In this document: piece after piece, positions 1-8,561 of the stretch
Layout of the letters: every line of letters starts with the position of its first letter
Position numbering within the stretch: the first letter of the stretch is position 1
Assembly (NCBI RefSeq): GCF_032598905.1
Contig: NZ_CP122458.1
Span: 6,411,001 to 6,475,000 of the forward strand
DNA: 64,000 nucleotides
Reading direction: 5' to 3'
DNA from: Streptomyces sp. 11x1
GTDB lineage: Bacteria; Actinomycetota; Actinomycetes; Streptomycetales; Streptomycetaceae
Program-made: the position numbers and the translations under genes
The notes under the pieces: model-generated
Databases searched by the model: none
What the model was told of the DNA's origin: nothing
Seen by the model: the letters and a program-made list of their open reading frames with translations, nothing else

Positions 1-2
1 CC

Positions 3-1751
3 CCCATCGTGTGGCCCATCGCGCTGCTCCTCGGCCTCGGGCTCCTGGCCGTGCGCCGCCGCGAGATCACCGCCTACGGCCTGCGCTTCCTCGCCCAGCT
101 GGGCACACCGCTGCTGCTCCTCGCCCCCTGGTCGCTGACGCTGCTGCCGTTCGGCTTCTTCGAGGAGGCCGGCCTGGAGTACGGCTCCGGCACGGCCTCG
201 GCGACCGATCTGCTCGGCATCAGCCCCGGCGGACCCGGCACGGTCGGCGGACTGACGCTCATCGGCGTCGTTCTGGCCGCCCTGGCCGCCCTGCTGCGCG
301 CGGAACGGCAGCCGGCCATCCGGACCGCCTGGACGGCCGCCCTGGTGGCCCTCGTCCTCGCGGTCCTCTCCAACGGCTCCACCTGGGCCGGCCCCGCGAC
401 CCTCGTCTACGGCATCGCCCTCCTCACCGCCGCCACCCTGGGCGCCGACGGAGCCCGCCACCGCGTGGCCGAACAGAGCTTCGGCTGGCGCCAGCCGGTC
501 GCCGTGCTCATCGCGCTCGCCGCCGCCGTCGGCCCGCTGCTGGCCGCCGCCGGCTGGGTGCTCGGCGGCGCCGACGGCCCTCTGGTGCGCCGCGATCCCG
601 TCCAGGTGCCCGCGTTCGTCGCCGAGGAGAGCGGCACCCGCGACCAGGCCCGCACCCTGGTCCTCGAGAGCGACTCCACCGCCGAGGTCGGCTACACCCT
701 GGTCCGCGGTTCCGGCGTCCGCCTCGGCGACGCCGAACTCACCGCCGGAGCCGGGGAGAACGAGCAGCTCGACAAGGTCGTCGCCAACCTCGTGGCGGGC
801 TCCGGCGCCGACCAGACCGACGAACTCGGCGGCTTCGCCGTGCGCTACGTCCTGGTCCGGCCCGGCGCGCCCCGCGAGGTCAGCCGCGTCCTGGACGCCA
901 CCCCCGGCCTGAGCAGGCTCAGCCAGCAGGACGGCAGCGCCCTGTGGCGGGTGGACCGCCAGGTCGCGCGCGTCACGATCGAGGCCTCCTCCGGCGCCCC
1001 CCGGGCCGTCGCCGCCGGCCCCGTCGAGGTGCACACCACCATTCCGGCCGGCGGCTCGGGCCGGGTCCTGCGTCTCGCCGACACCGCCGACGAGGCCTGG
1101 ACGGCCACCCTCGACGGCAAGCCCCTCACCCCGACCACGGTCGACGGCTGGGCCCAGGGCTTCCAACTGCCCGTCGACGGCGGCAGGCTGGACGTCACCT
1201 TCGACGCCCCGGTGACCCACACCGGCTGGCTGTGGACCCAGGGCTCGCTCGCCGTCGTCCTCGTGGTCCTCGCCCTGCCGGGCCGCCGCCGGGACGTCGA
1301 CGACGACCTCCCCGACGAGCCCGTCGCCGTGCCCGCCCAGGACCTCACCGGTGACGGCCGTCGCGCCCGCCGGCTGCGCGCCCAGGCGGAGGCGGAGGCC
1401 GAACAGCCCACCGACGCGGGCCTCCCGTCCCCCGCGGAGGACGTCCCGGCCGGGGCCCCCGTCCCGCAGCAGCAGCCGTACGGGCAGTGGGCGACCGCGG
1501 ATCAGTCGGGCGCCGAGTACGGCCACTACGACCAGGCCTACCAGGGCGGCCAGCAGTACCCGGCGGGCACCTACGACCAGCAGCACTACCAGGCCGACCC
1601 CTACCAGGGCGCCCAGTACGACCCGTACGCCACCTACGGCAACCACACGGCCTCGTACGACCAGACGTACGCCCAGGGCTACGACGCGACGTACGACCCG
1701 TCGCACCGCACCGGCGCCGACACCGAGCGCCCCGACGGGAGCCAGCAGTGA
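3..1751 (+). CDS. C-terminal part of a large membrane glycosyltransferase-type protein (5' end outside window)
   Basis: The frame is open to the left edge, so the GTG at 9 is unlikely to be the true start and the gene is partial. What is visible is about 580 residues. The first 200 contain several hydrophobic helices. A soluble extracytoplasmic-looking region follows, with a further membrane segment near residues 400-420 (TQGSLAVVLVVLALPG). The last 140 residues are disordered and rich in Tyr, Gln and Asp. In streptomycetes the gene directly before the DUF5719 gene normally encodes a large family 2 glycosyltransferase with such a membrane C-terminus; that identification rests on context, since the catalytic domain is not in the window. 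The stop codon overlaps the next start (GTGA), so the two genes are probably translationally coupled. Confidence 0.7.
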   Translation, partial: PIVWPIALLLGLGLLAVRRREITAYGLRFLAQLGTPLLLLAPWSLTLLPFGFFEEAGLEYGSGTASATDLLGISPGGPGTVGGLTLIGVVLAALAALLRAERQPAIRTAWTAALVALVLAVLSNGSTWAGPATLVYGIALLTAATLGADGARHRVAEQSFGWRQPVAVLIALAAAVGPLLAAAGWVLGGADGPLVRRDPVQVPAFVAEESGTRDQARTLVLESDSTAEVGYTLVRGSGVRLGDAELTAGAGENEQLDKVVANLVAGSGADQTDELGGFAVRYVLVRPGAPREVSRVLDATPGLSRLSQQDGSALWRVDRQVARVTIEASSGAPRAVAAGPVEVHTTIPAGGSGRVLRLADTADEAWTATLDGKPLTPTTVDGWAQGFQLPVDGGRLDVTFDAPVTHTGWLWTQGSLAVVLVVLALPGRRRDVDDDLPDEPVAVPAQDLTGDGRRARRLRAQAEAEAEQPTDAGLPSPAEDVPAGAPVPQQQPYGQWATADQSGAEYGHYDQAYQGGQQYPAGTYDQQHYQADPYQGAQYDPYATYGNHTASYDQTYAQGYDATYDPSHRTGADTERPDGSQQ

Positions 1752-3250
1752 ACCGCCAGACCCTGTCCCTGATCGCCGGCGCGACCGCCCTCGCCGCCGT
1801 CACCGGCTTCGCCACGCTCTCCGCGCCCGACGCCTCCGGCGGCGACACCACGGCGAAGGCGGCCGCCCAACTTCCCGTGCAGCGCACGAGTCTGCTCTGC
1901 CCCCGGCCCAGCACCTCCGACGTCGCGGAGACGGCGTACACCGCATTCACCCCCGTCACCGAGGGCACCGGCCAAGAGGGCCGCGCGGAACTCGTCGCGG
2001 CGGGCGGGGGATCGACAGCTCCCGACAAGGGCGGCGACAGCGGCAAGGGCAAGGCCGTCAAGCCGGTCATCGAGGTCAAAGAGCCCGGCAAGCCCGTCGC
2101 CGACAGCACCGACGGCGGTGACTCGCCCGCGCTGATCGGCACCGCCGAGGGGAAGTTCGCGCCCGGCTGGACGGTCCAGGAGACCACCGAGGTCGCCGCC
2201 GGCACCGGCCGCGGTCTGCTCGGCGTCAACTGTGCCGCCCCCGACACGGAGTTCTGGTTCCCGGGAGCGAGCACGGCCGCGGGCCGCACCGACTACGTCC
2301 ACCTCGTCAACCCGGACGACTCGGCGGCCGTCGTGGACATCGAGCTCTTCGGCAAGGACGGCGCCCTGAAGTCCACGGTCGGCGACGGCATCACGGTGCA
2401 GCCCAGCTCCGACGAGCCGGTCCTGCTGTCGACGCTCGCCACGGCGAAGGAGGCCGACCTCACGGTCCATGTCAACGTCCGCAGCGGCCGGGTCGCCGCC
2501 GCGGTCCAGGCCCTCGACGACAAGCAGGGCGGTGACTGGCTGTCCGCCGCGGCCGACCCGGCCGGCAGCCTCGTCTTCCCCGGCATCCCGAAGGACGCCG
2601 CCTCCGTGACCCTGGTCGCCTTCACCCCCGGCGAGACCGACGCCGACCTGAAGCTCCGCCTCACCTCGCCCAACGGCCCGATCACCCCGGCCGGCAACGA
2701 GACGCTGCACGTCAAGGGCGGCATGACCGCCACCGCCGACCTGGGCGACATCACACGCGGCGAGCCCGGGTCCCTCGTTCTCACCCCCACCGGCGACTCG
2801 GTCCCGGTGGTGGCCGCGCTCCGGGTCGTCCGGGGCAAGGGCGCGAGCCAGGAGACGGCGTTCATCCCGGCGACCCGCCCGGTCGGCGCGCGCGCCACGG
2901 TCACGGACAACCGCGCCAAGGGCACGACCCTGGCCCTCACCGCGCCCACCGCCGCGGCCAAGGTCAAGATCACCGCGTCTGTGGGCAGCGGGGGTGGTGA
3001 GGCCGCGACGAAGACCTTCACGATCAAGGCCGGCACCACCCAGAACGTGGAGATGCCCGCCCCGAACGGCCTCAAGGGCGCCTACGCACTCACCGTGGAG
3101 TCGACGTCAGGCGGCCCCGTCTACGCCTCCCGCACCCTGGAATCCAAGTTCGACAACATCCCCGCCTTCACCATCCAAACCCTCCCGAACGACCGGGGAA
3201 CGGTAGCGGTTCCGAAGGCCCACCAGGACCTGTCGATCATGCAGCGTTAG
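1748..3250 (+). CDS. DUF5719 family secreted or membrane-anchored protein
   Basis: 500 residues from a GTG that overlaps the previous stop (GTGA). An upstream extension in the same frame is open but lies inside the preceding gene, so 1748 is preferred. Residues 5-27 form a hydrophobic signal or anchor segment, followed by an Ala/Pro/Gly-rich linker. The rest is beta-rich and resembles repeated Ig-like extracytoplasmic domains with no recognisable catalytic motif. DUF5719 proteins regularly follow the large glycosyltransferase gene in Streptomyces, suggesting a joint envelope role that is not established. The gene ends just before a long inverted repeat. Confidence 0.75.
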   Translation: MNRQTLSLIAGATALAAVTGFATLSAPDASGGDTTAKAAAQLPVQRTSLLCPRPSTSDVAETAYTAFTPVTEGTGQEGRAELVAAGGGSTAPDKGGDSGKGKAVKPVIEVKEPGKPVADSTDGGDSPALIGTAEGKFAPGWTVQETTEVAAGTGRGLLGVNCAAPDTEFWFPGASTAAGRTDYVHLVNPDDSAAVVDIELFGKDGALKSTVGDGITVQPSSDEPVLLSTLATAKEADLTVHVNVRSGRVAAAVQALDDKQGGDWLSAAADPAGSLVFPGIPKDAASVTLVAFTPGETDADLKLRLTSPNGPITPAGNETLHVKGGMTATADLGDITRGEPGSLVLTPTGDSVPVVAALRVVRGKGASQETAFIPATRPVGARATVTDNRAKGTTLALTAPTAAAKVKITASVGSGGGEAATKTFTIKAGTTQNVEMPAPNGLKGAYALTVESTSGGPVYASRTLESKFDNIPAFTIQTLPNDRGTVAVPKAHQDLSIMQR

Positions 3251-3270
3251 CGGGTGCGGGTGGGGGTTGT

Positions 3271-3424
3271 TCGCGCAGTTCCCCGCGCCCCTGAAAAGCG
3301 GGGCCTGCGCCCCGTGCTTTTCGCCCCTGAGTGGCCGCAGGCCCTCAAGGGGCGCGGGGAACTGCGCGAGAAGCCCCACCGGACGGACGTCTGGGGGGCG
3401 AAGGGGCGCAGCCCCTTGAGGATG
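3271..3424. repeat. Streptomyces intergenic inverted-repeat element, copy A
   Basis: Positions 3271-3292 and 3348-3369 are perfect 22-nt inverted repeats enclosing a GC-rich centre. They are followed by a shared right-hand extension ending in a small hairpin (AAGGGGC-gca-GCCCCTT type) near 3410-3420. The same modules recur at 8043-8155, 53528-53623 and 59021-59050. This copy lies between convergent genes and could act as a bidirectional transcription terminator. Confidence 0.9.
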
Positions 3425-3468
3425 GGGCGGCGGGGCGACATCCCTCCGGGGCGCACCCCCACCCCCGG

Positions 3469-3924
3469 TCAGTCCTCCCCGTACCGAGGATCCACAGTCT
3501 CCGGATTCAGCCCCAACAACTCGGCCACCTGCTCCACCACGACCTCATGCACCAGCGCGGCCCGCTCCTCCCGCCCCTTGGTACGAATCTCCACCGGCCG
3601 CCGATACACGACCACGCGGGCCGGCCGCCCCTCCCGTGCCCCCACGATCCCCCCGAGCGGCACCGCCTCGTCGTTCCACGCCCCGTCCGACGGCCCGTCG
3701 AGCCGCGGCACCTCCAGCACGAGGAAGTCGATGTCGGCCAGCTGCGGCCACCGCCGCTCCAGCCGCTCCACGGAGTCCTGCACGAGATCCGCGAACACGT
3801 CCGCGCGGCTCGCCGCGAGCGGCACCTGCGGCGGCGCGATCGGCCCGCGCATCCCCCTGCCGTGCCGATCACGGCGGCGGGGCCCGGGTGCGGATGCGGC
3901 GCGGGGCGGTACGAGGTCGTCCAT
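3469..3924 (-). CDS. Zincin-like metallopeptidase-family protein with degenerate active site
   Basis: 151 residues, started at the ATG ending at 3924; longer in-frame upstream extensions lack coding character. Residues 38-120 match the small zincin fold family (PF06262-like), which normally ends in HExxH followed by HFG. Here the corresponding segment at residues 126-130 reads HEVVV, followed by EQVAELLGL, so the second zinc histidine is missing. The fold may therefore be retained without protease activity. It is divergent from the DUF3499 gene across a 347-bp intergenic region and convergent with the DUF5719 gene. Family assignment comes from fold-like similarity and synteny; loss of activity is inferred from the motif. 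Confidence 0.75.
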   Translation of the reverse strand: MDDLVPPRAASAPGPRRRDRHGRGMRGPIAPPQVPLAASRADVFADLVQDSVERLERRWPQLADIDFLVLEVPRLDGPSDGAWNDEAVPLGGIVGAREGRPARVVVYRRPVEIRTKGREERAALVHEVVVEQVAELLGLNPETVDPRYGED

Positions 3925-4008
3925 CACCTGTGAAGCGTAGTCCCCGGACGGTCCGCCCGCCCGGCTCCACACTCCCGGCCGCGTCTCCGGACCCGCACCG
4001 GCTGACCT

Positions 4009-4064
4009 GGCATGTCCAACCGGCGCGCCGTACGGCGCTACTCCGGCGCGCCGGTTGGCATGTC
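4009..4064. promoter_or_regulatory. Composite inverted and direct repeat in a divergent promoter region
   Basis: CAACCGGCGCGCC at 4017-4029 is the exact reverse complement of 4045-4057, with a 15-nt loop. The 8-mer GGCATGTC flanks the structure as a direct repeat (4009-4016 and 4057-4064). It sits about midway in the 3925-4271 gap between the divergent zincin and DUF3499 genes, where an operator or regulatory hairpin is plausible. The rest of that gap holds no gene I can support. Confidence 0.5.
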
Positions 4065-4271
4065 GCCGGATGACCATTCCAGCCAAGGTTGGGCTCGTTT
4101 CCGTATCTCCGCGAGACCGGCGAACTCGCGCCAATTGGACTGGTTTGTGCGGAAAATTGATCGCGTTCGGCGTCGTTCGGCATTGCGGACGCGCGGCTAC
4201 TCGCAGGTCAACGCCGTGGGTTCGGAGGGGCGTGTGGGGCGTTTCACAGCACGACACGGGGGGGTGACCTG

Positions 4272-4694
4272 GTGCAGAGTCGTCGCGGCCCGCTCAAGAG
4301 TGCGGTACCGTCCAACGTCGTGAGCCCTGTACGTCGCTGTTCGCGCACCGCTTGCGGCCGCCCCGCCGTCGCGACGCTGACGTACGTCTACGCCGACTCG
4401 ACCGCGGTCCTCGGCCCTCTCGCCACCTACGCCGAACCCCACTGCTACGACCTGTGCGCCGAGCACTCCGAGCGCCTCACCGCGCCACGCGGCTGGGAGG
4501 TCGTACGGCTGCTGGACGCCTCGGCCCCCGCGCGCCCCAGCGGTGATGACCTGGAGGCCCTTGCCAACGCCGTGCGCGAGGCGGCCCGCCCGCAGCAGCG
4601 CGCGGCCGAGGCCGGTGGCGGCGCCCGCACGGCCGACCCGATGGAGGTCGCCCGCCGCGGCCATCTCCGGGTGCTGCGCTCACCGGACAACTGA
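4272..4694 (+). CDS. DUF3499 family protein
   Basis: 140 residues from a GTG preceded by a run of G (ggggggg) a few bases upstream. A second GTG at 4320 (giving VSPVRRCSRTACGRPA) is also possible and would match the usual N-terminus of the family. The protein has a Cys pair near the start (CSRTAC) and another in CYDLC, giving four cysteines that look like a small zinc-binding site, then the conserved stretch AEHSERLTAPRGWEV. Function is unknown. Members are actinobacterial and generally sit beside the zincin-like gene and upstream of the phosphomannomutase gene. Confidence 0.8.
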   Translation: MQSRRGPLKSAVPSNVVSPVRRCSRTACGRPAVATLTYVYADSTAVLGPLATYAEPHCYDLCAEHSERLTAPRGWEVVRLLDASAPARPSGDDLEALANAVREAARPQQRAAEAGGGARTADPMEVARRGHLRVLRSPDN

Positions 4695-4942
4695 GCACAC
4701 GCTCCCCGGCGGCCGACCCCCGGACGCACCCCGCGAACTAGAGCCCCACGCGGGCTCGTTGCCGAGAATCCGCGAGTCCGTGCATCCCTCCCGTCGCCCT
4801 CCGTCCCGTCGTGGCTGTTTCCGTTCGCGCCGTTCCGCTCCGTGGTGCACACCCGTTGACGTCCTGTCGGTGCGGACGCGATCATTCCGGGTGCCCGTGC
4901 CATGAGAAGCCGCTTCCGTATCGCGGAATCCGGGGAGGCTCC

Positions 4943-6559
4943 GTGTACGTCCAGCAACTGGAACCCGTGGCCGGTTCACTCGGCCTGTCCGCCCTCGTAG
5001 CGACCCTGCCCCTCGTCACCGTCCTGATCCTGCTCGGCGGTGTGCGACTGAAAGCCCATCTGGCAGGCCTGATCGGCCTTCTGGCGGCCCTTCTGGTCGC
5101 CTGGCTCGCCTTCCGCATGCCGCTCGGCCAGACGCTCTCCAGCGCTGCCCAGGGGGCCGCTTTCGGCCTCTTCCCGATCATGTGGATCGTCGTCAACGCC
5201 CTGTGGGTGTACCGGATGACCGTCCACACCCGGCACTTCGACATCCTGCGCCGCTCCTTCGGACGGCTCTCCGACGACCCGCGCATCCAGGCGCTCGTCG
5301 TCGCGTTCTGCTTCGGCGCGCTCCTGGAAGCCCTCGCCGGCTTCGGCGCGCCGGTCGCCATCTGCTCCGTCATGCTCGTCGCGCTCGGCTTCGAACCGGT
5401 GAAGGCCGCCGTGGTCGCCCTGGTCGCCAACACCGCGCCCGTCGCCTTCGGCGCCATGGGCACCCCGGTCGTCACGCTCGCGCAGGTCACCGAACTGCCC
5501 CTGGACACCGTCGCGTCCGTGGTCGGCCGCCAGACACCGCTGCTCGCCCTCGTGGTGCCCCTGGTCCTGGTCTGGCTCGTCGACGGGCGGCGCGGGCTGC
5601 GCGAGACCTGGGCGCCCGCCCTCGCATGCGGACTCGCCTTTGCCGTCGCCCAGTTCATCGCCTCCAACTACGTCTCCGCGCAACTCGCCGACATCGGCGC
5701 CGCCTTGCTGGGCGCGGGCGCCCTCGTCGCCGTACCGCAAGCCCGACGGCCCGCCGCCGCGCCCGTACGTGCCACCGTCCTGACCGGCGTACGCAGCGAC
5801 GGCCTCGACGAGCGGGACCCCCGGCGCGAAGTCCTGCGCGCCTACGCCCCGTACGCGCTGATCGTCGTGATCTTCTCCGTCGCCCAGATCCCGGTGGTGA
5901 AGGACTGGCTGGCCGGGGCGACGCGGACGTACGACTGGCCCTTCCTGAACGTCACGGACCCCGTCGGCGACCCCGTCGGAGGCAACGTCTTCACCTGGCC
6001 GATCGTGTCCACCGGCGGCACGCTCGTGCTGCTCGCCGGTGTGTGCACGGCCGTCGTCCTGGGGGTCCACGCGCGCGTGGCGGTCAGGGAGTGGGCCGCG
6101 ACGGTCCACGAACTGCGGTTCGCGATCCTCACCGTGACGTCCGTGCTCGCCCTCGCCCACGTCATGAACCTCTCCGGACAGGCCGCCACCATCGGCCACT
6201 TCGTGGCGGCGGCCGGCGCGGGACTCGCCTTCCTGTCGCCCGTCCTCGGCTGGTTCGGCGTCGCGGTCACCGGCTCGGACACCTCCGCCAACGCCCTGTT
6301 CGGCGCCCTCCAGGTGAGCGCGGCCCGCGAGTCGGGCCTGTCGCCGGAACTGCTCGCCGCCGCCAACAGCTCGGGCGGGGTCCTCGGCAAGATGATCTCC
6401 CCGCAGAACCTCACCATCGCCTGCGCCGCCGTCGGCCTCGCCGGGCGCGAGGGAGACCTGCTGCGCAAGGTGCTGCCATGGAGCCTCGGGCTGTTGCTGG
6501 TGATGTGCCTGATCGTGGTGGGGCAGAGCACGCCCGTACTGGAATGGATGCTTCCCTGA
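4943..6559 (+). CDS. lctP: L-lactate permease (LctP family)
   Basis: 538 residues, starting at GTG 4943 because a strong ribosome binding site (ggggagg) lies 4-11 nt upstream; further upstream the frame is open but not protein-like. About a dozen hydrophobic helices span the length. Family signatures include ALLEALAGFGAPVAICSVML near residues 130-150, the NTAPVAFGAMGTPV loop, and the C-terminal TGSDTSANALFGALQ and NSSGGVLGKMISPQN motifs. The protein should import lactate or glycolate with protons across the cytoplasmic membrane. It appears monocistronic, 117 bp ahead of manB. Confidence 0.92.
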   Translation: MYVQQLEPVAGSLGLSALVATLPLVTVLILLGGVRLKAHLAGLIGLLAALLVAWLAFRMPLGQTLSSAAQGAAFGLFPIMWIVVNALWVYRMTVHTRHFDILRRSFGRLSDDPRIQALVVAFCFGALLEALAGFGAPVAICSVMLVALGFEPVKAAVVALVANTAPVAFGAMGTPVVTLAQVTELPLDTVASVVGRQTPLLALVVPLVLVWLVDGRRGLRETWAPALACGLAFAVAQFIASNYVSAQLADIGAALLGAGALVAVPQARRPAAAPVRATVLTGVRSDGLDERDPRREVLRAYAPYALIVVIFSVAQIPVVKDWLAGATRTYDWPFLNVTDPVGDPVGGNVFTWPIVSTGGTLVLLAGVCTAVVLGVHARVAVREWAATVHELRFAILTVTSVLALAHVMNLSGQAATIGHFVAAAGAGLAFLSPVLGWFGVAVTGSDTSANALFGALQVSAARESGLSPELLAAANSSGGVLGKMISPQNLTIACAAVGLAGREGDLLRKVLPWSLGLLLVMCLIVVGQSTPVLEWMLP

Positions 6560-6676
6560 GGGCCCTCCGGCCGGACCGGCGCCGTCCCGGGCGGCCACTC
6601 GGAGGTACCACCGTCGGCTGTCGGTGCGCCCGAGTAGTTTGGGGTGATCCGGTGGGGACTTCAGGAGGGTGTGGCC

Positions 6677-8041
6677 ATGGCGGCTGATCTGTCGACGATC
6701 GTGAAGGCGTACGACGTACGCGGGGTGGTCCCGGACCAGTGGGACGAGCCCCTGGCCGAGCTCTTCGGGGCGGCCTTCGCCCAGGTGACCGGCGCGGACG
6801 CCGTCGTGATCGGCCACGACATGCGGCCGTCCTCGCCCGGCCTGTCCCGCGCCTTCGCCCGCGGCGCGGCGGCGCTCGGCGTGGACGTCACCGAGATCGG
6901 CCTCTGCTCCACGGACCAGCTCTACTACGCGTCCGGCGTGCTGAACCTGCCCGGCGCGATGTTCACCGCCTCCCACAACCCCGCCCAGTACAACGGCATC
7001 AAGATGTGCCGCGCCGGAGCCGCCCCCGTCGGCCAGGACACAGGTCTCGCCGAGATCCGCGAGCTGGTCGAGGCCTGGAGCGAGTCGGGAGCCCCGGCCC
7101 CGGCTGCCACACCGGGGACGATCACCCACCGGGACACGTTGGAGGACTATGCGGCGCACCTGCGCGGCCTCGTCGACCTCACCTCCGTCCGCCCCCTGAA
7201 GGTCGTCGTCGACGCGGGCAACGGCATGGGCGGCCACACCGTCCCCACCGTCTTCGCGGGCCTGCCGCTGGACCTGGTCCCGATGTACTTCGAGCTGGAC
7301 GGCACGTTCCCGAACCACGAGGCCAACCCCCTCGACCCGGCGAACATCGTCGACCTCCAGAAGCGCGTCCGCGAGGAGGGCGCCGACCTCGGCATCGCCT
7401 TCGACGGCGACGCCGACCGGTGTTTCGTGGTAGACGAGCGGGGCGACGCCGTCTCGCCCTCCGCGATCACCGCCCTGGTCGCCTCCCGCGAACTCGCCAA
7501 GCACGGTGGCAAGGGCACGGTCATCCACAACCTGATCACCTCCTGGTCCGTCCCGGAGGTGGTGCGCGAGAACGGCGGGACGCCGGTGCGCACCCGTGTC
7601 GGCCACTCCTTCATCAAGGCCGAGATGGCCAGATCCGGCGCCATCTTCGGCGGCGAGCACTCCGCCCACTACTACTTCGCGGACTTCTGGAACGCCGACA
7701 CGGGCATGCTGGCCGCCCTCCACGTCCTCGCCGCTCTCGGCGGCCAGGACGGCCCTCTCTCCGGCCTCCTCGCCGAGTACGACCGCTACGCCGGCTCCGG
7801 CGAGATCAACTCCACGGTCGCCGACCAGTCGGACCGCCTGGCCGCGATCCGCTCCGCGTACGAGAACCGCGAGGACCTCACCCTGGACGACCTCGACGGC
7901 CTCACGGTCTCCGCGCCCGACTGGTGGTTCAACGTCCGTCCCTCCAACACGGAACCCCTCCTGAGACTGAACGCGGAGGCGAGGGACGAGACGACGATGG
8001 CAAAGGTGAGGGACGAGGTCCTGGCGATCATCAGGTCCTGA
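6677..8041 (+). CDS. manB: Phosphomannomutase/phosphoglucomutase
   Basis: 454 residues. ATG 6677 is chosen because aggaggg lies 7 nt upstream, whereas the GTG at 6671 would be too close. The alpha-D-phosphohexomutase fold is complete: phosphoserine loop TASHNP with the catalytic Ser at residue 99, metal loop DGDADR at 243-248, sugar-binding GEHSAHYY in the third domain, and phosphate-binding RPSNTEPLLRLN at the C-terminus. It converts mannose-6-phosphate to mannose-1-phosphate for GDP-mannose synthesis. manA lies 1.75 kb downstream on the same strand, so the region supplies mannose donors. Confidence 0.95.
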   Translation: MAADLSTIVKAYDVRGVVPDQWDEPLAELFGAAFAQVTGADAVVIGHDMRPSSPGLSRAFARGAAALGVDVTEIGLCSTDQLYYASGVLNLPGAMFTASHNPAQYNGIKMCRAGAAPVGQDTGLAEIRELVEAWSESGAPAPAATPGTITHRDTLEDYAAHLRGLVDLTSVRPLKVVVDAGNGMGGHTVPTVFAGLPLDLVPMYFELDGTFPNHEANPLDPANIVDLQKRVREEGADLGIAFDGDADRCFVVDERGDAVSPSAITALVASRELAKHGGKGTVIHNLITSWSVPEVVRENGGTPVRTRVGHSFIKAEMARSGAIFGGEHSAHYYFADFWNADTGMLAALHVLAALGGQDGPLSGLLAEYDRYAGSGEINSTVADQSDRLAAIRSAYENREDLTLDDLDGLTVSAPDWWFNVRPSNTEPLLRLNAEARDETTMAKVRDEVLAIIRS

Positions 8042-8042
8042 T

Positions 8043-8155
8043 CTGGAAAAGTACGGGGCACAGCCCCTGCTTTTCCAGGGGCGCGGGGAACTGCGCGAGC
8101 AGCCCCACCGGGCGGACGTGTGGGGGTCAAAGGGGCGCAGCCCCTTGCGGAGGGA
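8043..8155. repeat. Streptomyces intergenic repeat element, copy B (right half)
   Basis: The segment begins immediately after manB with a hairpin whose arms are CTGGAAAAG (8043-8051) and CTTTTCCAG (8070-8078), enclosing a GGGGC/GCCCC core. It continues into the 22-nt arm found in copy A (8077-8098) and the same right-hand extension to about 8155. The left 22-nt arm is absent. It may terminate manB transcription. Confidence 0.85.
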
Positions 8156-8273
8156 CGGGTAAGGGCGGCGCGGGCGCAAACGGCACCGGCCCCCAACCCC
8201 GGCGCCAACCCCCGCACGGCGGTACTCTGACCAGGCCGCACCGCACGAACCCGCCCCCCGAAGGGACCCCGAC

Positions 8274-8444
8274 ATGCCGCTCGAAGCCGGCCTCCTGGAG
8301 ATCCTCGCCTGCCCGGCGTGCCACGCCCCCCTCACGGAGGAGGACACCGAGCTGACCTGCACGAGCCAGGACTGCGGCCTCGCCTACCCGATCCGGGACG
8401 GCATCCCCGTACTCCTCGTCGACGAGGCCCGCCGCCCCGCCTGA
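8274..8444 (+). CDS. Trm112/UPF0434-family small zinc protein
   Basis: 56 residues from ATG 8274 to TGA 8442. The sequence begins MPLEAGLLEILACPACHAPL and carries four cysteines (13, 16, 29, 34) in a CxxC...Cx4C arrangement typical of a zinc ribbon, then the conserved YPIRDGIPVLL. Trm112-like proteins in other organisms stabilise methyltransferases; in actinobacteria the partner is not known. It lies between manB and the SIS gene, an arrangement usual in Streptomyces. Confidence 0.85.
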   Translation: MPLEAGLLEILACPACHAPLTEEDTELTCTSQDCGLAYPIRDGIPVLLVDEARRPA

Positions 8445-8561
8445 CCCGCCCGACCTGCAGGTCCCGCGCGATCACGCTCCCGCGCAAGGCGTAACCCCGC
8501 ACGAGCCGGGAAACCCGGCAAAAGGCGCATCAGGGCACCTGGTGATCGGAGGCTGCCGCCC

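Noticed and set aside
4976-8362. 1128-codon minus-strand open frame opposite the lactate permease and manB
   Set aside because: Low-complexity shadow of two clearly recognisable plus-strand enzymes.
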